From: Flavobacterium sp. HBTb2-11-1
GTDB lineage: Bacteria; Bacteroidota; Bacteroidia; Flavobacteriales; Flavobacteriaceae
Length of the DNA stretch: 64,000 nucleotides
NCBI RefSeq assembly: GCF_009826975.1
Contig: NZ_WUMO01000003.1
Location: forward strand, 1 to 64,000
Direction: 5' to 3'
How positions within the stretch are numbered: the first letter of the stretch is position 1; every line of letters begins with the position of its first letter. Of the stretch, positions 9,108 to 17,541 are shown piece after piece. The notes under the pieces are model-generated. The model was not told where the DNA came from, searched no databases, and worked only from the letters and a program-made list of their open reading frames with translations. The position numbers were made by a program, and so were the translations under genes.

Positions 9108-10088
9108 TTACAGCTGTTTACAAAAGGACTTAGGAGATATCCCGAAATGTTCTTTAAATTTTGATGCGAAATAAGAGTTATTAGTAAAATTTAGCTCATC
9201 TGAAATTTGTGAAATAGTCAGCTCTTTATTTTCAAGAAGCTCTTTGGCTAGCAAAAGTTTATTTTCCATGAAAAAAACATTAGCGGTATTTCCAGTTATT
9301 TTCTTAAACAAAGTCTTAAATTTTGACTCTGACATATTACACATTTTGGCCATATGTGTAATGCTAGGAAAGTGATCTTTCAAATGATCAATCAAATACA
9401 TTTGCATCTTGATAATGTGGCTTAAATCTGTTTTGTTGACAGTCTGGATAATGATTTTTTTGGTGGCTATTTTTTTTAGATAATTTGAAATCAATAAATG
9501 CACAGTGCCTTTAAGATGCAGATCGAAAATAGCTCCTCCCACTTCCAATTTTCTAAGATCGTTTAATATATGAAAGCTATCGCTGCTCATTCTGTCAAAG
9601 CGAACCATTGTGTTTTCTTTAGGATCAAGTATGGCGTCAATGTTTTGAATTACAATGTTGTTCTTTTGAGTAAAGGTTTTTATCATACTCTTTTTTATGA
9701 AAAGACATAAAGCAAAAGTTTTGCTTCCTTTTGTTACATTATACTCAGATTCCAGCGATCCGTCGATTACAGCTAAATTATAATTCCATCTGCCAACATT
9801 ATAAACAAGAAAATCGGTGCTTACAGTAGCTTCACCTTCTGTGAGATTGTAGTAAAATCCAACAAAATCCTGGTTCAAATTCTGCTGTATCAATTTGAAG
9901 TTTCTTTTATATTCTACATTTATGTAGTAGGCAAAAATACCTTCGCCACAGTCTAAAAAATATCGAATTCCTGTTTGGGAGTCCTCAGGCAATTTGATAA
10001 AGTTTCCTTCAATTTTTCCTCCAATTTGTGCAGCATAATGTTCTACCCAAGAAAGATCAGCATCATAATAATGTTTAATTATTTTCAT
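9108..10088 (-). CDS. AraC-family transcriptional regulator (tandem copy 2)
   Basis: A start at 10088 gives 326 residues and begins MKIIKHYYDADL, which aligns with the start of the neighbouring paralogue (MRKVTHYYSLTP). An ATG 120 bases upstream would add a 40-residue Ile/Asn/Lys-rich extension with no counterpart in the paralogue, so I reject it. The C-terminal ~100 residues form an AraC double helix-turn-helix (MAKMCNMSESKFKTLFKKIT, then ISDELNFTNNSYFASKFKEH and GISPKSF). The N-terminal domain is the same unassigned type as in copy 1. Divergence between the copies is considerable, so the duplication is old. Confidence 0.82.
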   Translation of the reverse strand: MKIIKHYYDADLSWVEHYAAQIGGKIEGNFIKLPEDSQTGIRYFLDCGEGIFAYYINVEYKRNFKLIQQNLNQDFVGFYYNLTEGEATVSTDFLVYNVGRWNYNLAVIDGSLESEYNVTKGSKTFALCLFIKKSMIKTFTQKNNIVIQNIDAILDPKENTMVRFDRMSSDSFHILNDLRKLEVGGAIFDLHLKGTVHLLISNYLKKIATKKIIIQTVNKTDLSHIIKMQMYLIDHLKDHFPSITHMAKMCNMSESKFKTLFKKITGNTANVFFMENKLLLAKELLENKELTISQISDELNFTNNSYFASKFKEHFGISPKSFCKQL

Positions 10089-10559
10089 GGAAATGTGGAT
10101 TTGTATTATAAAGTTAAGTTTTTTAATAAAAGAAATGTATTTTTTGTTGTATAAGTTATTGATAATTAGAAGTATGCTAATTGTTGATAACTTAAATTGC
10201 CATAGCAATACGATAAAACTTAAAAGTTTGGGGTAGTGTTATGAAATCGTCTTAACTTTTTTGTGGTAAAAATACTATAAATATAGTTTTTAAGAGTGAT
10301 TAAGAAGTAAATTAGAATTAGGAACTGAGAAAAATTTGATTGTATTTTAAAAAAAAATGTGCTTGAATACTTTTTGTGTTCTAGTTTGATCATTTTGATA
10401 ATGATTTTGATTTATTTTAATACTTTTTTGCCTTTTAAAGGCAAAAGATGTGCCTCTTTTTATAGTATTTTGTAAATCAGTATATTGTATTCAAGCCTTT
10501 TCTAAAATATACAAATAGTATAGGTAAATTTTGAATAGCTGAGGAATATATCCCCATTT
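10089..10559. other. Intergenic region upstream of the AraC pair
   Basis: About 470 very A/T-rich bases hold the promoter region of the AraC pair and the 3' flank of the sigma-54 regulator gene. A short perfect palindrome, TTGCCTT TTA AAGGCAA, lies at 10428-10444. A second overlapping hairpin (AGGCA at 10439-10443, TGCCT at 10451-10455) is followed by CTTTTT. Neither can be assigned to a specific gene with confidence. Confidence 0.45.
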
Positions 10560-11888
10560 TTAAAGGATTTTTTGATTTAAAGTCTTTCTGTCAATTTGAA
10601 GTATTTGAGCTGCTTTTGTTTTGTTGTTGTTGACAGCTGTTAAGACTTTTATAATTTGTTCTTTCTCGTATTCTTTTAAGGATTTGAAAATAGTATCAGA
10701 CGAAGGAATGTGATATTTTAAATGTTCTGGAATATGATTCAAAGTGATGTTGTCATCGTTCATAATAACCAATCTGTGAATAACATTTTCGAGTTCACGC
10801 ACATTTCCGGGCCAGCTGTATCGCTGTAAGACTTCAATTGCTTTGTCATTTATTTGAATATTTGCTTTTTTATATTCTAGTGAATATTTCTCAATAAAAA
10901 GATTTATTAAGGATTGCAAGTCTTCTTTGCGGTCTCGCAGAGGTGTCGTTTTAATATTAATCACATTTATTCTGTAATACAAATCTTCTCTAAATAAACC
11001 TTTTAAAACCAATTCTTCCAGATTACTGTTTGTCGCAGACAAAATTCTGACATCAATTTTTTCTGGTTTTGTAGCGCCGACCCTTAAAATTTCTTTTTCT
11101 TGGATTACACGCAATAGTTTAACTTGTACAGACATGGGAGCATCTCCAATTTCATCTAAGAAAATAGTGCCTCCAGAAGCGGCCTGAAATAAACCTATAC
11201 GACTTTCTGTCGCACCTGTAAAGGAACCTTTTACATGGCCAAACAGTTCTGATTCTATTAAGTTTTCAGGTATTCCCGCGCAGTTTACAGCAATAAAAGG
11301 TTTGTCAGCTATTTTGCTTGTAAAATGTATGGCTCTGGCAATCAACTCTTTTCCAGTACCGCTTTCTCCCTCTATAAGAACAGTTGCTCGGGTATCTTTC
11401 ACACGATTTATCGTCTCGATTAAATCTTTAATTTGCTTCGAGTTTCCAATAAGATTGCCATATGCATTTGCATTATTTAATTCTAAAGAAAGGTCCGGAG
11501 ATTTAGAAGCGGGTATTCTTTTCTTCAGTGAATCTAATATCGCCTTATGAAGTTCTTCGCTTGTAAATGGTTTTGTCAGATAATCTAAAGCGCCAGATTT
11601 CATAGCATTAACAATATTATACACAGAAGGTATTCCTGATATAACCAATTTTGGTATTGCTGGATAATGTTCTTGCGTATATTTTAGCAATTCTATGCCA
11701 TTAATGTTTGGCATATTTAGGTCACTTATTAATAAATCTATTTCTGAGTTTTTTAAGACTTCAATAGCTTCATTTACAGAAGAAGCTTTGTATGTACGGT
11801 AGTTAAAAGATTTTAATTGTCTTTGAATTAAATCCAGCATATCATTGTTATCATCGACAACCAATATGTTTTCTTTTCTAAAAGTCAT
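10560..11888 (-). CDS. Sigma-54-dependent response regulator, NtrC family
   Basis: The 442-residue protein has three parts. A receiver domain (~5-125) has the acidic pair VVDD, phospho-acceptor Asp56 in LLISDLNMP, and a conserved Lys in LTKPF. An AAA+ sigma-54 interaction domain (~145-380) has Walker A GESGTGKE, the sigma-54 contact loop as GSFTGA (usually GAFTGA) and Walker B-type GGTIFLDEIGDA. A Fis-type helix-turn-helix at the C-terminus ends in TKAAQILQIDRKTLNQKIL, slightly shorter than usual. It activates sigma-54 promoters after phosphorylation. It lies 5 bases downstream of the histidine kinase gene, so the two are a cognate pair. Target genes cannot be told from the sequence. Confidence 0.93.
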   Translation of the reverse strand: MTFRKENILVVDDNNDMLDLIQRQLKSFNYRTYKASSVNEAIEVLKNSEIDLLISDLNMPNINGIELLKYTQEHYPAIPKLVISGIPSVYNIVNAMKSGALDYLTKPFTSEELHKAILDSLKKRIPASKSPDLSLELNNANAYGNLIGNSKQIKDLIETINRVKDTRATVLIEGESGTGKELIARAIHFTSKIADKPFIAVNCAGIPENLIESELFGHVKGSFTGATESRIGLFQAASGGTIFLDEIGDAPMSVQVKLLRVIQEKEILRVGATKPEKIDVRILSATNSNLEELVLKGLFREDLYYRINVINIKTTPLRDRKEDLQSLINLFIEKYSLEYKKANIQINDKAIEVLQRYSWPGNVRELENVIHRLVIMNDDNITLNHIPEHLKYHIPSSDTIFKSLKEYEKEQIIKVLTAVNNNKTKAAQILQIDRKTLNQKIL

Positions 11889-11893
11889 GATAT

Positions 11894-12985
11894 TTAAGAT
11901 AAAGGGATTCGAATGGTAAAAATCGATCCGCTTGGAAAATTGTTTTGGAGCGTAATCTCTCCGTTATGATTTTTAATGATGCCATGAACTACACTCAAAC
12001 CAAGACCGCATCCATAATTGACAGGTTTGGTTGAAAAAAAAGGTTCGAATATTTTTTCTTTTATGGAGTCAGGAATCCCTGTTCCGTTGTCTTCAATTTT
12101 TAAATACAAATTAGCATCATCATCATTAACTATTATTTTAATAATGCTCTTTTCAGGTGATGCATAAATGGCATTTATAAGAAGATTAAAGAGAACTTGG
12201 GTGATTTGAACAGAATCTACTTTCGCCATAATATTGTCGTTCTTGAAAACTAATTCATGCCTGATTGATTTTTTCTGAAAATTGGATTTTAGGAAGGAAA
12301 GAGCAAAAACGATGATTGGTTTTAGCTCCTGCAATTCTAATTTTTGTGGCATTTCACAAGAAAAGAACATTAGTTTTTTGACAATTTCGCGCGAGTAAAT
12401 AACGGAATTGATAATTATAGAAATATCAGCACCAATTTCAGGATCTGAATTTTGTTCCTTTATCAGTTCTGCAAAACCTAGAATATTGCCCAACGGCGTA
12501 TTCAGTTCATGAGCTATTCCTGCAGTCATTTCGCCTAATAAAGAAAGGCGCTCCATGCGTTCTATAGTTTGCCGCAATGCAGCTTTTCTTTCTAAGGTTT
12601 GATACTTATCAACATAATTTCCTATTTCTATTGCAATAGTATCAAGAAGCTTTTGTTCATCATCACTAAAATCACTTAAATTGTATTTTTTTGATGGATA
12701 ATGCACTTTAATATGGCCATAGTTTGTTTTATTTACAATGATAGTGCTGGACTGAAACACGGATAGTTCCATAATCTCAGATGTCGACAAATGATAATCT
12801 TTAATATGAAGTTCGACCACACATTCTGTACTATAACGCCATGCATTTTTTGTACTTACAATTATGTCGTAAAATGTTTGAATATTTATTGAATTCGATT
12901 TAGAGATGGTTTTAGAAATATCATATAGACAAGTAAGCTCTTTTATTTTTTCTCTTAAATTCTCCTCAGTTGACTGTAAATACAT
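11894..12985 (-). CDS. Soluble sensor histidine kinase, GAF-like sensor
   Basis: The 363-residue protein has no signal peptide and no transmembrane segment, so it should sense a cytoplasmic signal. The N-terminal ~130 residues resemble a GAF domain, ending in the typical DEQKLLDTIAIEIGNYVDK helix. The dimerization domain has His159 in GIAHELNTPLGN. The ATPase domain shows the N-box NLLINAIYAS, G1 DNGTGIP, the F-box FEPFFSTK and G2 GCGLGLSVV. This matches the NtrB-like kinases that partner sigma-54 response regulators, and the next gene encodes one. The gene pair stands alone with no obvious target operon beside it. Confidence 0.92.
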   Translation of the reverse strand: MYLQSTEENLREKIKELTCLYDISKTISKSNSINIQTFYDIIVSTKNAWRYSTECVVELHIKDYHLSTSEIMELSVFQSSTIIVNKTNYGHIKVHYPSKKYNLSDFSDDEQKLLDTIAIEIGNYVDKYQTLERKAALRQTIERMERLSLLGEMTAGIAHELNTPLGNILGFAELIKEQNSDPEIGADISIIINSVIYSREIVKKLMFFSCEMPQKLELQELKPIIVFALSFLKSNFQKKSIRHELVFKNDNIMAKVDSVQITQVLFNLLINAIYASPEKSIIKIIVNDDDANLYLKIEDNGTGIPDSIKEKIFEPFFSTKPVNYGCGLGLSVVHGIIKNHNGEITLQNNFPSGSIFTIRIPLS

Positions 12986-13318
12986 TGTAAGAAATTATTT
13001 ATAATAATTTTAGATTAATTTCAAAAATAATTAAATAATCTTAACCAATAAATAAAAGCTTGCTTAATATTAACTATTTGAAAACAAAATAAATAGGTGT
13101 CTTTTTTATGTCTTATTTTGTTGTTTTTATGTCTTATTGGAGCATTGATTGATAATAAAATTATATATAGAAAAATCGTACTTTTTGTTTGCTTTCAAAA
13201 AGTGGTTTTACAAAGTAAAAATTAAAAAGTCTTATTATGATATTTTAAAAACTTTTAGGTCTACTCAAGAGAAAATCTTAAAGATAATTTTGTGTTCAGA
13301 CTAATCTGAGACAAAATC
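12986..13318. other. Intergenic region between divergent genes
   Basis: About 330 strongly A/T-rich bases between the divergently transcribed kinase and the YcxB-like gene. It must hold both promoters. No clear sigma-54 (-24/-12) site, operator or RNA gene was recognised. Confidence 0.45.
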
Positions 13319-13855
13319 ATGAATACCACAAACTTTTTTTTAGAGTTTCCTCTAAATTTTTCTGAAATAAGGAAATTGAACAAGATGTATTTCGAGCATT
13401 TGTTTAAGCAACGTGTTATTTTTACTTCAATATTGATTTTACTACTTCTCATTTTTTCTGATTTCATCAATATTAATTTCGAAGATGACTTTTTTCTCTG
13501 GTTGATAAGAAGTCTGGGCATAATTGTTTTTTTTGTCGTTTTCGAAAATTCCTTTGTAGATGCCGTTTCAGGAATTACTTTTCAGATAGCAAAGCGATTA
13601 TTGAGATTTAAGAATCTAAATAGCAGATATAAGTTTGTATTTACTAATTCTAAGCTCTGCATTAGATTTCCTTTAGGAAGATTAACGCATAAATGGACGA
13701 CAATTGAAAAAGCAATTCTGACTAAAAACTTTTTGTTTTTATACATAAAAGAGCAAAACAATTATATTATTTCTATTTCCAGAAAAGATTGTAGAAAAAT
13801 GGAAGAGCTGTTGGCTTTTGTTGAACAGAATGTCATACACGTCATAAAAGTTTAA
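13319..13855 (+). CDS. YcxB-like membrane protein
   Basis: The 178-residue protein has two hydrophobic segments at ~35-50 and ~60-80. A C-terminal region (YKFVFTNSKLCIRFPLGRL, then an HKWTTIEKAI... YIKEQNNYIISISRKD pattern) fits the YcxB-like C-terminal domain found in small membrane proteins of unknown function. No catalytic residues are seen. It begins close to a poly-T tract coding for F/L residues, as is usual in such A/T-rich genes. An antisense frame of 86 residues overlaps its 5' end and has no protein-like features. The next gene follows after about 90 bases on the same strand. Confidence 0.6.
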   Translation: MNTTNFFLEFPLNFSEIRKLNKMYFEHLFKQRVIFTSILILLLLIFSDFININFEDDFFLWLIRSLGIIVFFVVFENSFVDAVSGITFQIAKRLLRFKNLNSRYKFVFTNSKLCIRFPLGRLTHKWTTIEKAILTKNFLFLYIKEQNNYIISISRKDCRKMEELLAFVEQNVIHVIKV

Positions 13856-13947
13856 AATTAACCTTATAGTGTCAGTTTTATGGCATATTAGGGTTATTAT
13901 TAATTATTTTCCGATTTAAGTTTGTAATGTTTTTAAAAATAGGAGAG

Positions 13948-14385
13948 ATGCAGAAGGAAAAAGTTTTAGTATTTGACAGCAAAGGGATTTTCTTAAGGAT
14001 GTTCAAAAGAAGGTTTAAAGAAGAGTTCGATTTTGTGGAAAATTCTTTTTTTGACAAAACGGTAACCACAGAATCTGATCGGATTGTTTTTGTAATACAT
14101 AATCATAACGAATTGCTTAATTTTCTGTCGCAGGAGAAAAGAGGATCCAACGTTTTAGTTTGCTTATTTAATTTACAGTTCTATAGAAGTTTATCGTTTT
14201 TGGAAGGAACAAATAATTTTATTTTGTTTGATGAATCAAAAACTAGAACTGAAATTTTAAAGGAATTAAAGGCCTTTTTTGATAATAAATTGGATTCTAA
14301 TACAATTAAAAAAAGTTTATTACCGCCAAATGTTTCTTACCGAAAGTTTCAGGAATATTACAAGGCAATGTACTTTTTGATGTAA
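13948..14385 (+). CDS. Orphan receiver-like protein of unknown function
   Basis: The 145-residue protein is read from ATG 13948, which sits immediately behind an AGGAGAG tract. An ATG 21 bases upstream is possible. The opening KEKVLVFDSKGIFLRMFKRRF, the alternating beta/alpha pattern and VLVCLFNLQFYRS resemble a receiver fold, but the acidic pocket and phospho-acceptor Asp are missing. I therefore treat it as a degenerate receiver-like or unrelated alpha/beta protein. No output domain is present. It is followed by a good terminator. Function unknown. Confidence 0.55.
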   Translation: MQKEKVLVFDSKGIFLRMFKRRFKEEFDFVENSFFDKTVTTESDRIVFVIHNHNELLNFLSQEKRGSNVLVCLFNLQFYRSLSFLEGTNNFILFDESKTRTEILKELKAFFDNKLDSNTIKKSLLPPNVSYRKFQEYYKAMYFLM

Positions 14386-14440
14386 TTTATTTTATTTTTT
14401 ATATTTTTTCACTCGTACACTTAATAGAAATGGTACTTTC

Positions 14441-14475
14441 AAAGCAGGATAAATGTTGTTTTTATCCTGCTTTTT
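14441..14475 (+). terminator. Intrinsic terminator
   Basis: The 13-bp stem AAAGCAGGATAAA (14441-14453) / TTTATCCTGCTTT (14461-14473) has a 7-base loop and a flanking T-run. It ends the transcript of the receiver-like gene. Confidence 0.82.
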
Positions 14476-15041
14476 CATTGTTTGATTAATTCTTAGAAAA
14501 AACAGCTTTCTGCAAAACTAAATGTTGAAATAAAGTATTTTCAAATAATAACTGGTTTACTAAAAGTATTAATTTTAAAGACACATTTTTAGATCTTGCA
14601 GATAAGATGTAAAAGTGTGATTAAGCAATTTTAGATTTTGAAAATCTGAATCTATAAAAACTAAGATTAATAAAAGCATTATTGACGTATTTGTTTTAAA
14701 GAATATGTACCTCAATAAAACTCTTATTGAGTAAATTTTCCTTTTTTGAGGATTTTTTACGCTCCAAAAATTAACAAATAGAAGAGGTATAGGCCATCTT
14801 TTTGAATAAAGTTACTTTTAATTTTATACTTTCTACGGAGTACTAAAACAGTTGTTATAAAAATACTTTTAAAGTAAGTGTTTGATTGTTAATGCGTTGT
14901 GTTTGCTGGCATTTTAGAAAAAAGCGAAGTCAATTTATTGTAAAGAAAATGAATGAAAAACTGCATTAAATTTAACAGCAAAATTGTTGTAACTATCACA
15001 CAAACTTTTATTTTTGTGACTTAATTTAACAATATATAAGC
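14476..15041. other. Long A/T-rich intergenic region
   Basis: About 565 bases between a terminator and the histone H1-like gene. No ORF of convincing composition was seen on either strand. The last ~60 bases hold the promoter of the H1-like gene. The rest is unexplained and could hold a long leader or a small RNA, but no structure supports one. Confidence 0.4.
14987..15016 (+). promoter_or_regulatory. Bacteroidota-type promoter for the H1-like gene
   Basis: The box TATTTTTG at 15009-15016 matches the TAnnTTTG -7 consensus. A TTG at 14987-14989 lies 19 bases upstream, as expected for the -33 box. The start codon is 26 bases beyond the -7 box. Confidence 0.6.
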
Positions 15042-15218
15042 ATGAAAGATTTATTAGTAAAAATCAACGCCGAAATTGAAACATTCAAAGCTGAAGCTGA
15101 ATCTTTGACTGAAAAAGGAATTAAAGCTGCTGGACCAAGAGCACGTAAATCGACTTTGGAAATTGAAAAACTTTTAAAAGAGTTTAGAAAAGTTTCTATC
15201 GAAGAATCAAAAAAATAA
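15042..15218 (+). CDS. Histone H1-like protein (Hc1 type)
   Basis: This 58-residue protein starts MKDLLVKINAEIETFKAEAE and ends EESKK. It is Lys- and Glu-rich and helical, with a central RARKSTLEIEKLLKEFRK segment. This is the short histone H1-like family found throughout Bacteroidota, related to the chlamydial Hc1 group and thought to bind DNA as a small nucleoid protein. The gene is monocistronic, with its own promoter box and a strong terminator, consistent with high expression. It is too short for many gene finders. Confidence 0.88.
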   Translation: MKDLLVKINAEIETFKAEAESLTEKGIKAAGPRARKSTLEIEKLLKEFRKVSIEESKK

Positions 15219-15225
15219 TACAACT

Positions 15226-15252
15226 AACCCCGCTATAAAGCGGGGTTTTTTA
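15226..15252 (+). terminator. Intrinsic terminator of the H1-like gene
   Basis: A G+C-rich stem AACCCCGC (15226-15233) / GCGGGGTT (15240-15247) with loop TATAAA is followed by TTTTT. Confidence 0.93.
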
Positions 15253-15278
15253 TATAACTATTAATGAAAGAAGGAAAA

Positions 15279-15319
15279 AAAACTTAGCATCTTAAAACCT
15301 TAGCAACTTAGTGACTTAA
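15279..15319. repeat. TTAG-type dispersed intergenic repeat
   Basis: A string of CTTAG/ACTTAG words (AACTTAGCATCTTAAAACC, then CTTAGCAACTTAGTGACTTA) at the 3' side of the LuxR gene. The same word pattern recurs in several other gaps (17461-17541, 53454-53477, 61754-61779). The repeat ends 5 bases before the TGA stop of the minus-strand LuxR gene. Confidence 0.65.
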
Positions 15320-15324
15320 AAAAA

Positions 15325-16077
15325 TCATATCCACTTTAGTTTCGTAGCAATTGAGCATGCCTCTGCCGTATTGTTAACTTTCATTTTTTCCAGAATATTT
15401 TGCCTATGGCGACTCACAGTATTAATGCTAATAAAAAGTAGAGCAGCTATTTCTTTGCTTTGCTTTCCTGCCTGAAGCATTTTAAGGATTTCTTTTTCTC
15501 TTGCAGAAAGAAAAAATTCATTCTCTTTTTCGTTTTGTTTTACGATATTTCCATTCGCCGTATTTAGAATCGCACCTTCGTATTGTAATGCTAAAGAAAA
15601 ATCAAAATTATAAAGGCAAAGCGCTAATTCTACATCTTCATAGTCATTTGAAAAATAAAACATTTTGTGCTGCAAAGATTTTCCAGACGTTTTATCATTC
15701 ATTCTTAATCTGCTGATTACGCAAAAATCTTTTCGCTCCTCTACAGGAATGGTTTTTATAAACTGAAAAAAATGAAGTTCTAAAAGATATTTTTGCAATA
15801 CGTCATCAGCATTTAGTTTGCCAAAAAGTTCTTCTTCCCAAATACTCTCAATTTCCTGTACCTGATCTTTTTTAAAAATACCAAGTTCTTCGGAAATTTT
15901 TCCAGAATAAATATAACTTTTGTTATTATACAAATCGCTTAGGACAGCAATCCCGTTTTCTAAATCAGCAAATTTCTGTGCAATTTCCTGAAATGCTTTT
16001 AAATCCTGCATAGGCAAAGTGCCCGAGTTTTTTTGCTCTAAAAGCTGTTTGCTTAAATCATCTTTTATGTTTTTCAT
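15325..16077 (-). CDS. LuxR-type transcriptional regulator with PAS-like N-terminus
   Basis: The 250-residue protein ends in a LuxR helix-turn-helix (about 188-250). It has LSAREKEILKMLQAGKQSKE, then FISINTVSRHRQNILEKMKV. The N-terminal ~170 residues look PAS-like, with segments such as GIAVLSDLYNNKSYIYSG, FFQFIKTIPVEER and a final ALCLYNFDF strand. There is no receiver domain. A clear paralogue lies at 50072-50842, with the same length and shared motifs throughout. Signals and targets are unknown. It is divergent from the serine hydrolase gene. Confidence 0.85.
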   Translation of the reverse strand: MKNIKDDLSKQLLEQKNSGTLPMQDLKAFQEIAQKFADLENGIAVLSDLYNNKSYIYSGKISEELGIFKKDQVQEIESIWEEELFGKLNADDVLQKYLLELHFFQFIKTIPVEERKDFCVISRLRMNDKTSGKSLQHKMFYFSNDYEDVELALCLYNFDFSLALQYEGAILNTANGNIVKQNEKENEFFLSAREKEILKMLQAGKQSKEIAALLFISINTVSRHRQNILEKMKVNNTAEACSIATKLKWI

Positions 16078-16098
16078 AAAAATGGTTATTTATCAGTA

Positions 16099-16129
16099 TT
16101 GTCTTATGCTTTTATGGCGAATATATTTG
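16099..16129 (+). promoter_or_regulatory. Candidate promoter upstream of the serine hydrolase gene
   Basis: A TTG (16099-16101) is followed after 20 bases by TATATTTG (16122-16129), matching the Bacteroidota -33/-7 layout. It would leave a leader of about 150 bases before the hydrolase start at 16285. Confidence 0.5.
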
Positions 16130-16284
16130 TGGGATTATAGGACTGAAATATAATAAAAAATGGTATTTAAACTAATCATAAAATTCCTAATCATTTTATT
16201 CGACTTATTATCAAGCTCTTTTGCAAATGCCGTTCAATAGAGTTTGATGTAAAGCAGAAGTAATTCTTAATACTGAACCAAATC

Positions 16285-17463
16285 ATGAAAAATCTTTTTT
16301 TAACTATTTCTTTTATAACTATCATTTCTGTTCAAGGACAGAATTCCACAATAAAAAGACTCGATGGGAGCACAATTTCGTCGGATAGTTTGACAGCCAC
16401 AATTGAAAGTCTTATGGCTAAAGCCGACGTAAAAGGATTAGCCATATCAGTTTTTAATTCTAAAAAACCTATATACACCAAAACTTTTGGTTTTGGTAAC
16501 GTCGAGGCTAAAAAGAAATTAGAACTGCAGACCAATCTTTACGGAGCTTCTTTGAGCAAAGCAGTATTTGCTGTTTTGGTTTTGAAATTGGTTGACGAAG
16601 GGCTAATAAGTTTAGATAAACCGCTTCAGGATTATCTTCCTAAACCTATATACGATTATGATTTTAAAGTATGGCATGAAGATTTTAAGGAATTGAAATC
16701 GTATCCCGAATATAAAAAGATTACAGCCAGAATGTGTCTAGACCATACATCGGGATTGCCGAATTGGCGATGGTTTGAGCCGGATGAAAAACTGAAAATT
16801 AAGTTTGAGCCCGGAACCCGATATAGTTATTCGGGAGAAGGACTTACTTATCTTCAGGTGGTATTAGAAAAAATTACAGGAAGAACTTTAGAAGATTTGG
16901 CTCAAGAAAAAGTATTCAAGCCGTTGGGAATGACTAATTCAAGTTATCGCTGGCAGGAAAAATTCGAAAAAGATTTTGCCTATGGATATGATAATGATGG
17001 AAAGATCCAGGAAAAAGACAAAGACAACGCGCCAAGAGGAGCGGGAACGCTAGAAACTACGATTGAGGATTATAGTAAGTTTATAACGGCTGTTTTAAAC
17101 AAAAAAATACTTAGCGCTAAGTCATATAAAGAAATGTTCAGTCCGCAGATTCGTATTCGTTCCAAAAATCAGTTTGGACCTGGAGCGTTAGAAGACGGAA
17201 ATTGGAATGATAAAACAGAGCTTTCGTATGGCCTAGGTTGGGGAATAGTAAAAACACCTTATGGATATGGTGCCTTTAAAGAAGGTCAGGGATCAGGTTT
17301 TCAAAATTATAGCATTGTATTTTCAGACAAAGGCATCGGTATGCTGATTATGTCGAACAGCTATAAAACAGGCGAAATAATGAAATATTTACTGGAAACA
17401 GGAATAAAAGACACTTATACGCCATGGGAATGGGATCAGTACATTCCGTATGATAAAAAATAA
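16285..17463 (+). CDS. Serine hydrolase, class C beta-lactamase/penicillin-binding protein-like
   Basis: The 392-residue protein has a signal peptide (1-~18, ending VQG before QNS), so it is exported. The beta-lactamase-related fold is shown by the SxxK motif SLSK in LYGASLSKAVFA with catalytic Ser. DHTSGLPNWRW and YSYSGEGLTYLQ take the place of the second Tyr motif. GLGWGI and GQGSGFQNYS come late, in the region of the third motif. Family members include esterases, D-aminopeptidases and carboxypeptidases; true beta-lactamase activity is rare and should not be assumed. No operon partner is evident. The stop codon sits at the start of an intergenic repeat. Confidence 0.85.
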   Translation: MKNLFLTISFITIISVQGQNSTIKRLDGSTISSDSLTATIESLMAKADVKGLAISVFNSKKPIYTKTFGFGNVEAKKKLELQTNLYGASLSKAVFAVLVLKLVDEGLISLDKPLQDYLPKPIYDYDFKVWHEDFKELKSYPEYKKITARMCLDHTSGLPNWRWFEPDEKLKIKFEPGTRYSYSGEGLTYLQVVLEKITGRTLEDLAQEKVFKPLGMTNSSYRWQEKFEKDFAYGYDNDGKIQEKDKDNAPRGAGTLETTIEDYSKFITAVLNKKILSAKSYKEMFSPQIRIRSKNQFGPGALEDGNWNDKTELSYGLGWGIVKTPYGYGAFKEGQGSGFQNYSIVFSDKGIGMLIMSNSYKTGEIMKYLLETGIKDTYTPWEWDQYIPYDKK

Positions 17464-17541
17464 GATGCTAAGGTTCTAAGATGCTAAGACTCTAGATTAA
17501 AAAAACTTAGTATATAAGCATTTTAGAACCTTAGTACCTTA
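17461..17541. repeat. TTAG-type palindromic repeat holding both convergent stop codons
   Basis: The left part reads TAAGATGCTAAGGTTCTAAG. The right part contains TTAGAACCTTAGTACCTTAA. CTAAGGTTCTAA and TTAGAACCTTAG pair as a near-perfect inverted repeat. The TAA at 17461-17463 stops the serine hydrolase. The TTA at 17539-17541 is the stop of the minus-strand GntR gene. Confidence 0.8.

Noticed and set aside
10089-10208. 40-residue N-terminal extension of the second AraC gene
   Set aside because: Ile/Asn/Lys-rich and absent from the paralogue; the ATG at 10088 aligns both starts.
10428-10455. Terminator upstream of the AraC pair
   Set aside because: No plus-strand gene ends here, and on the minus strand no T-run follows the stem.
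16285-17463. Annotation as antibiotic-resistance beta-lactamase
   Set aside because: Only the general serine beta-lactamase-like fold is seen; the second and third motifs differ from true class C enzymes.
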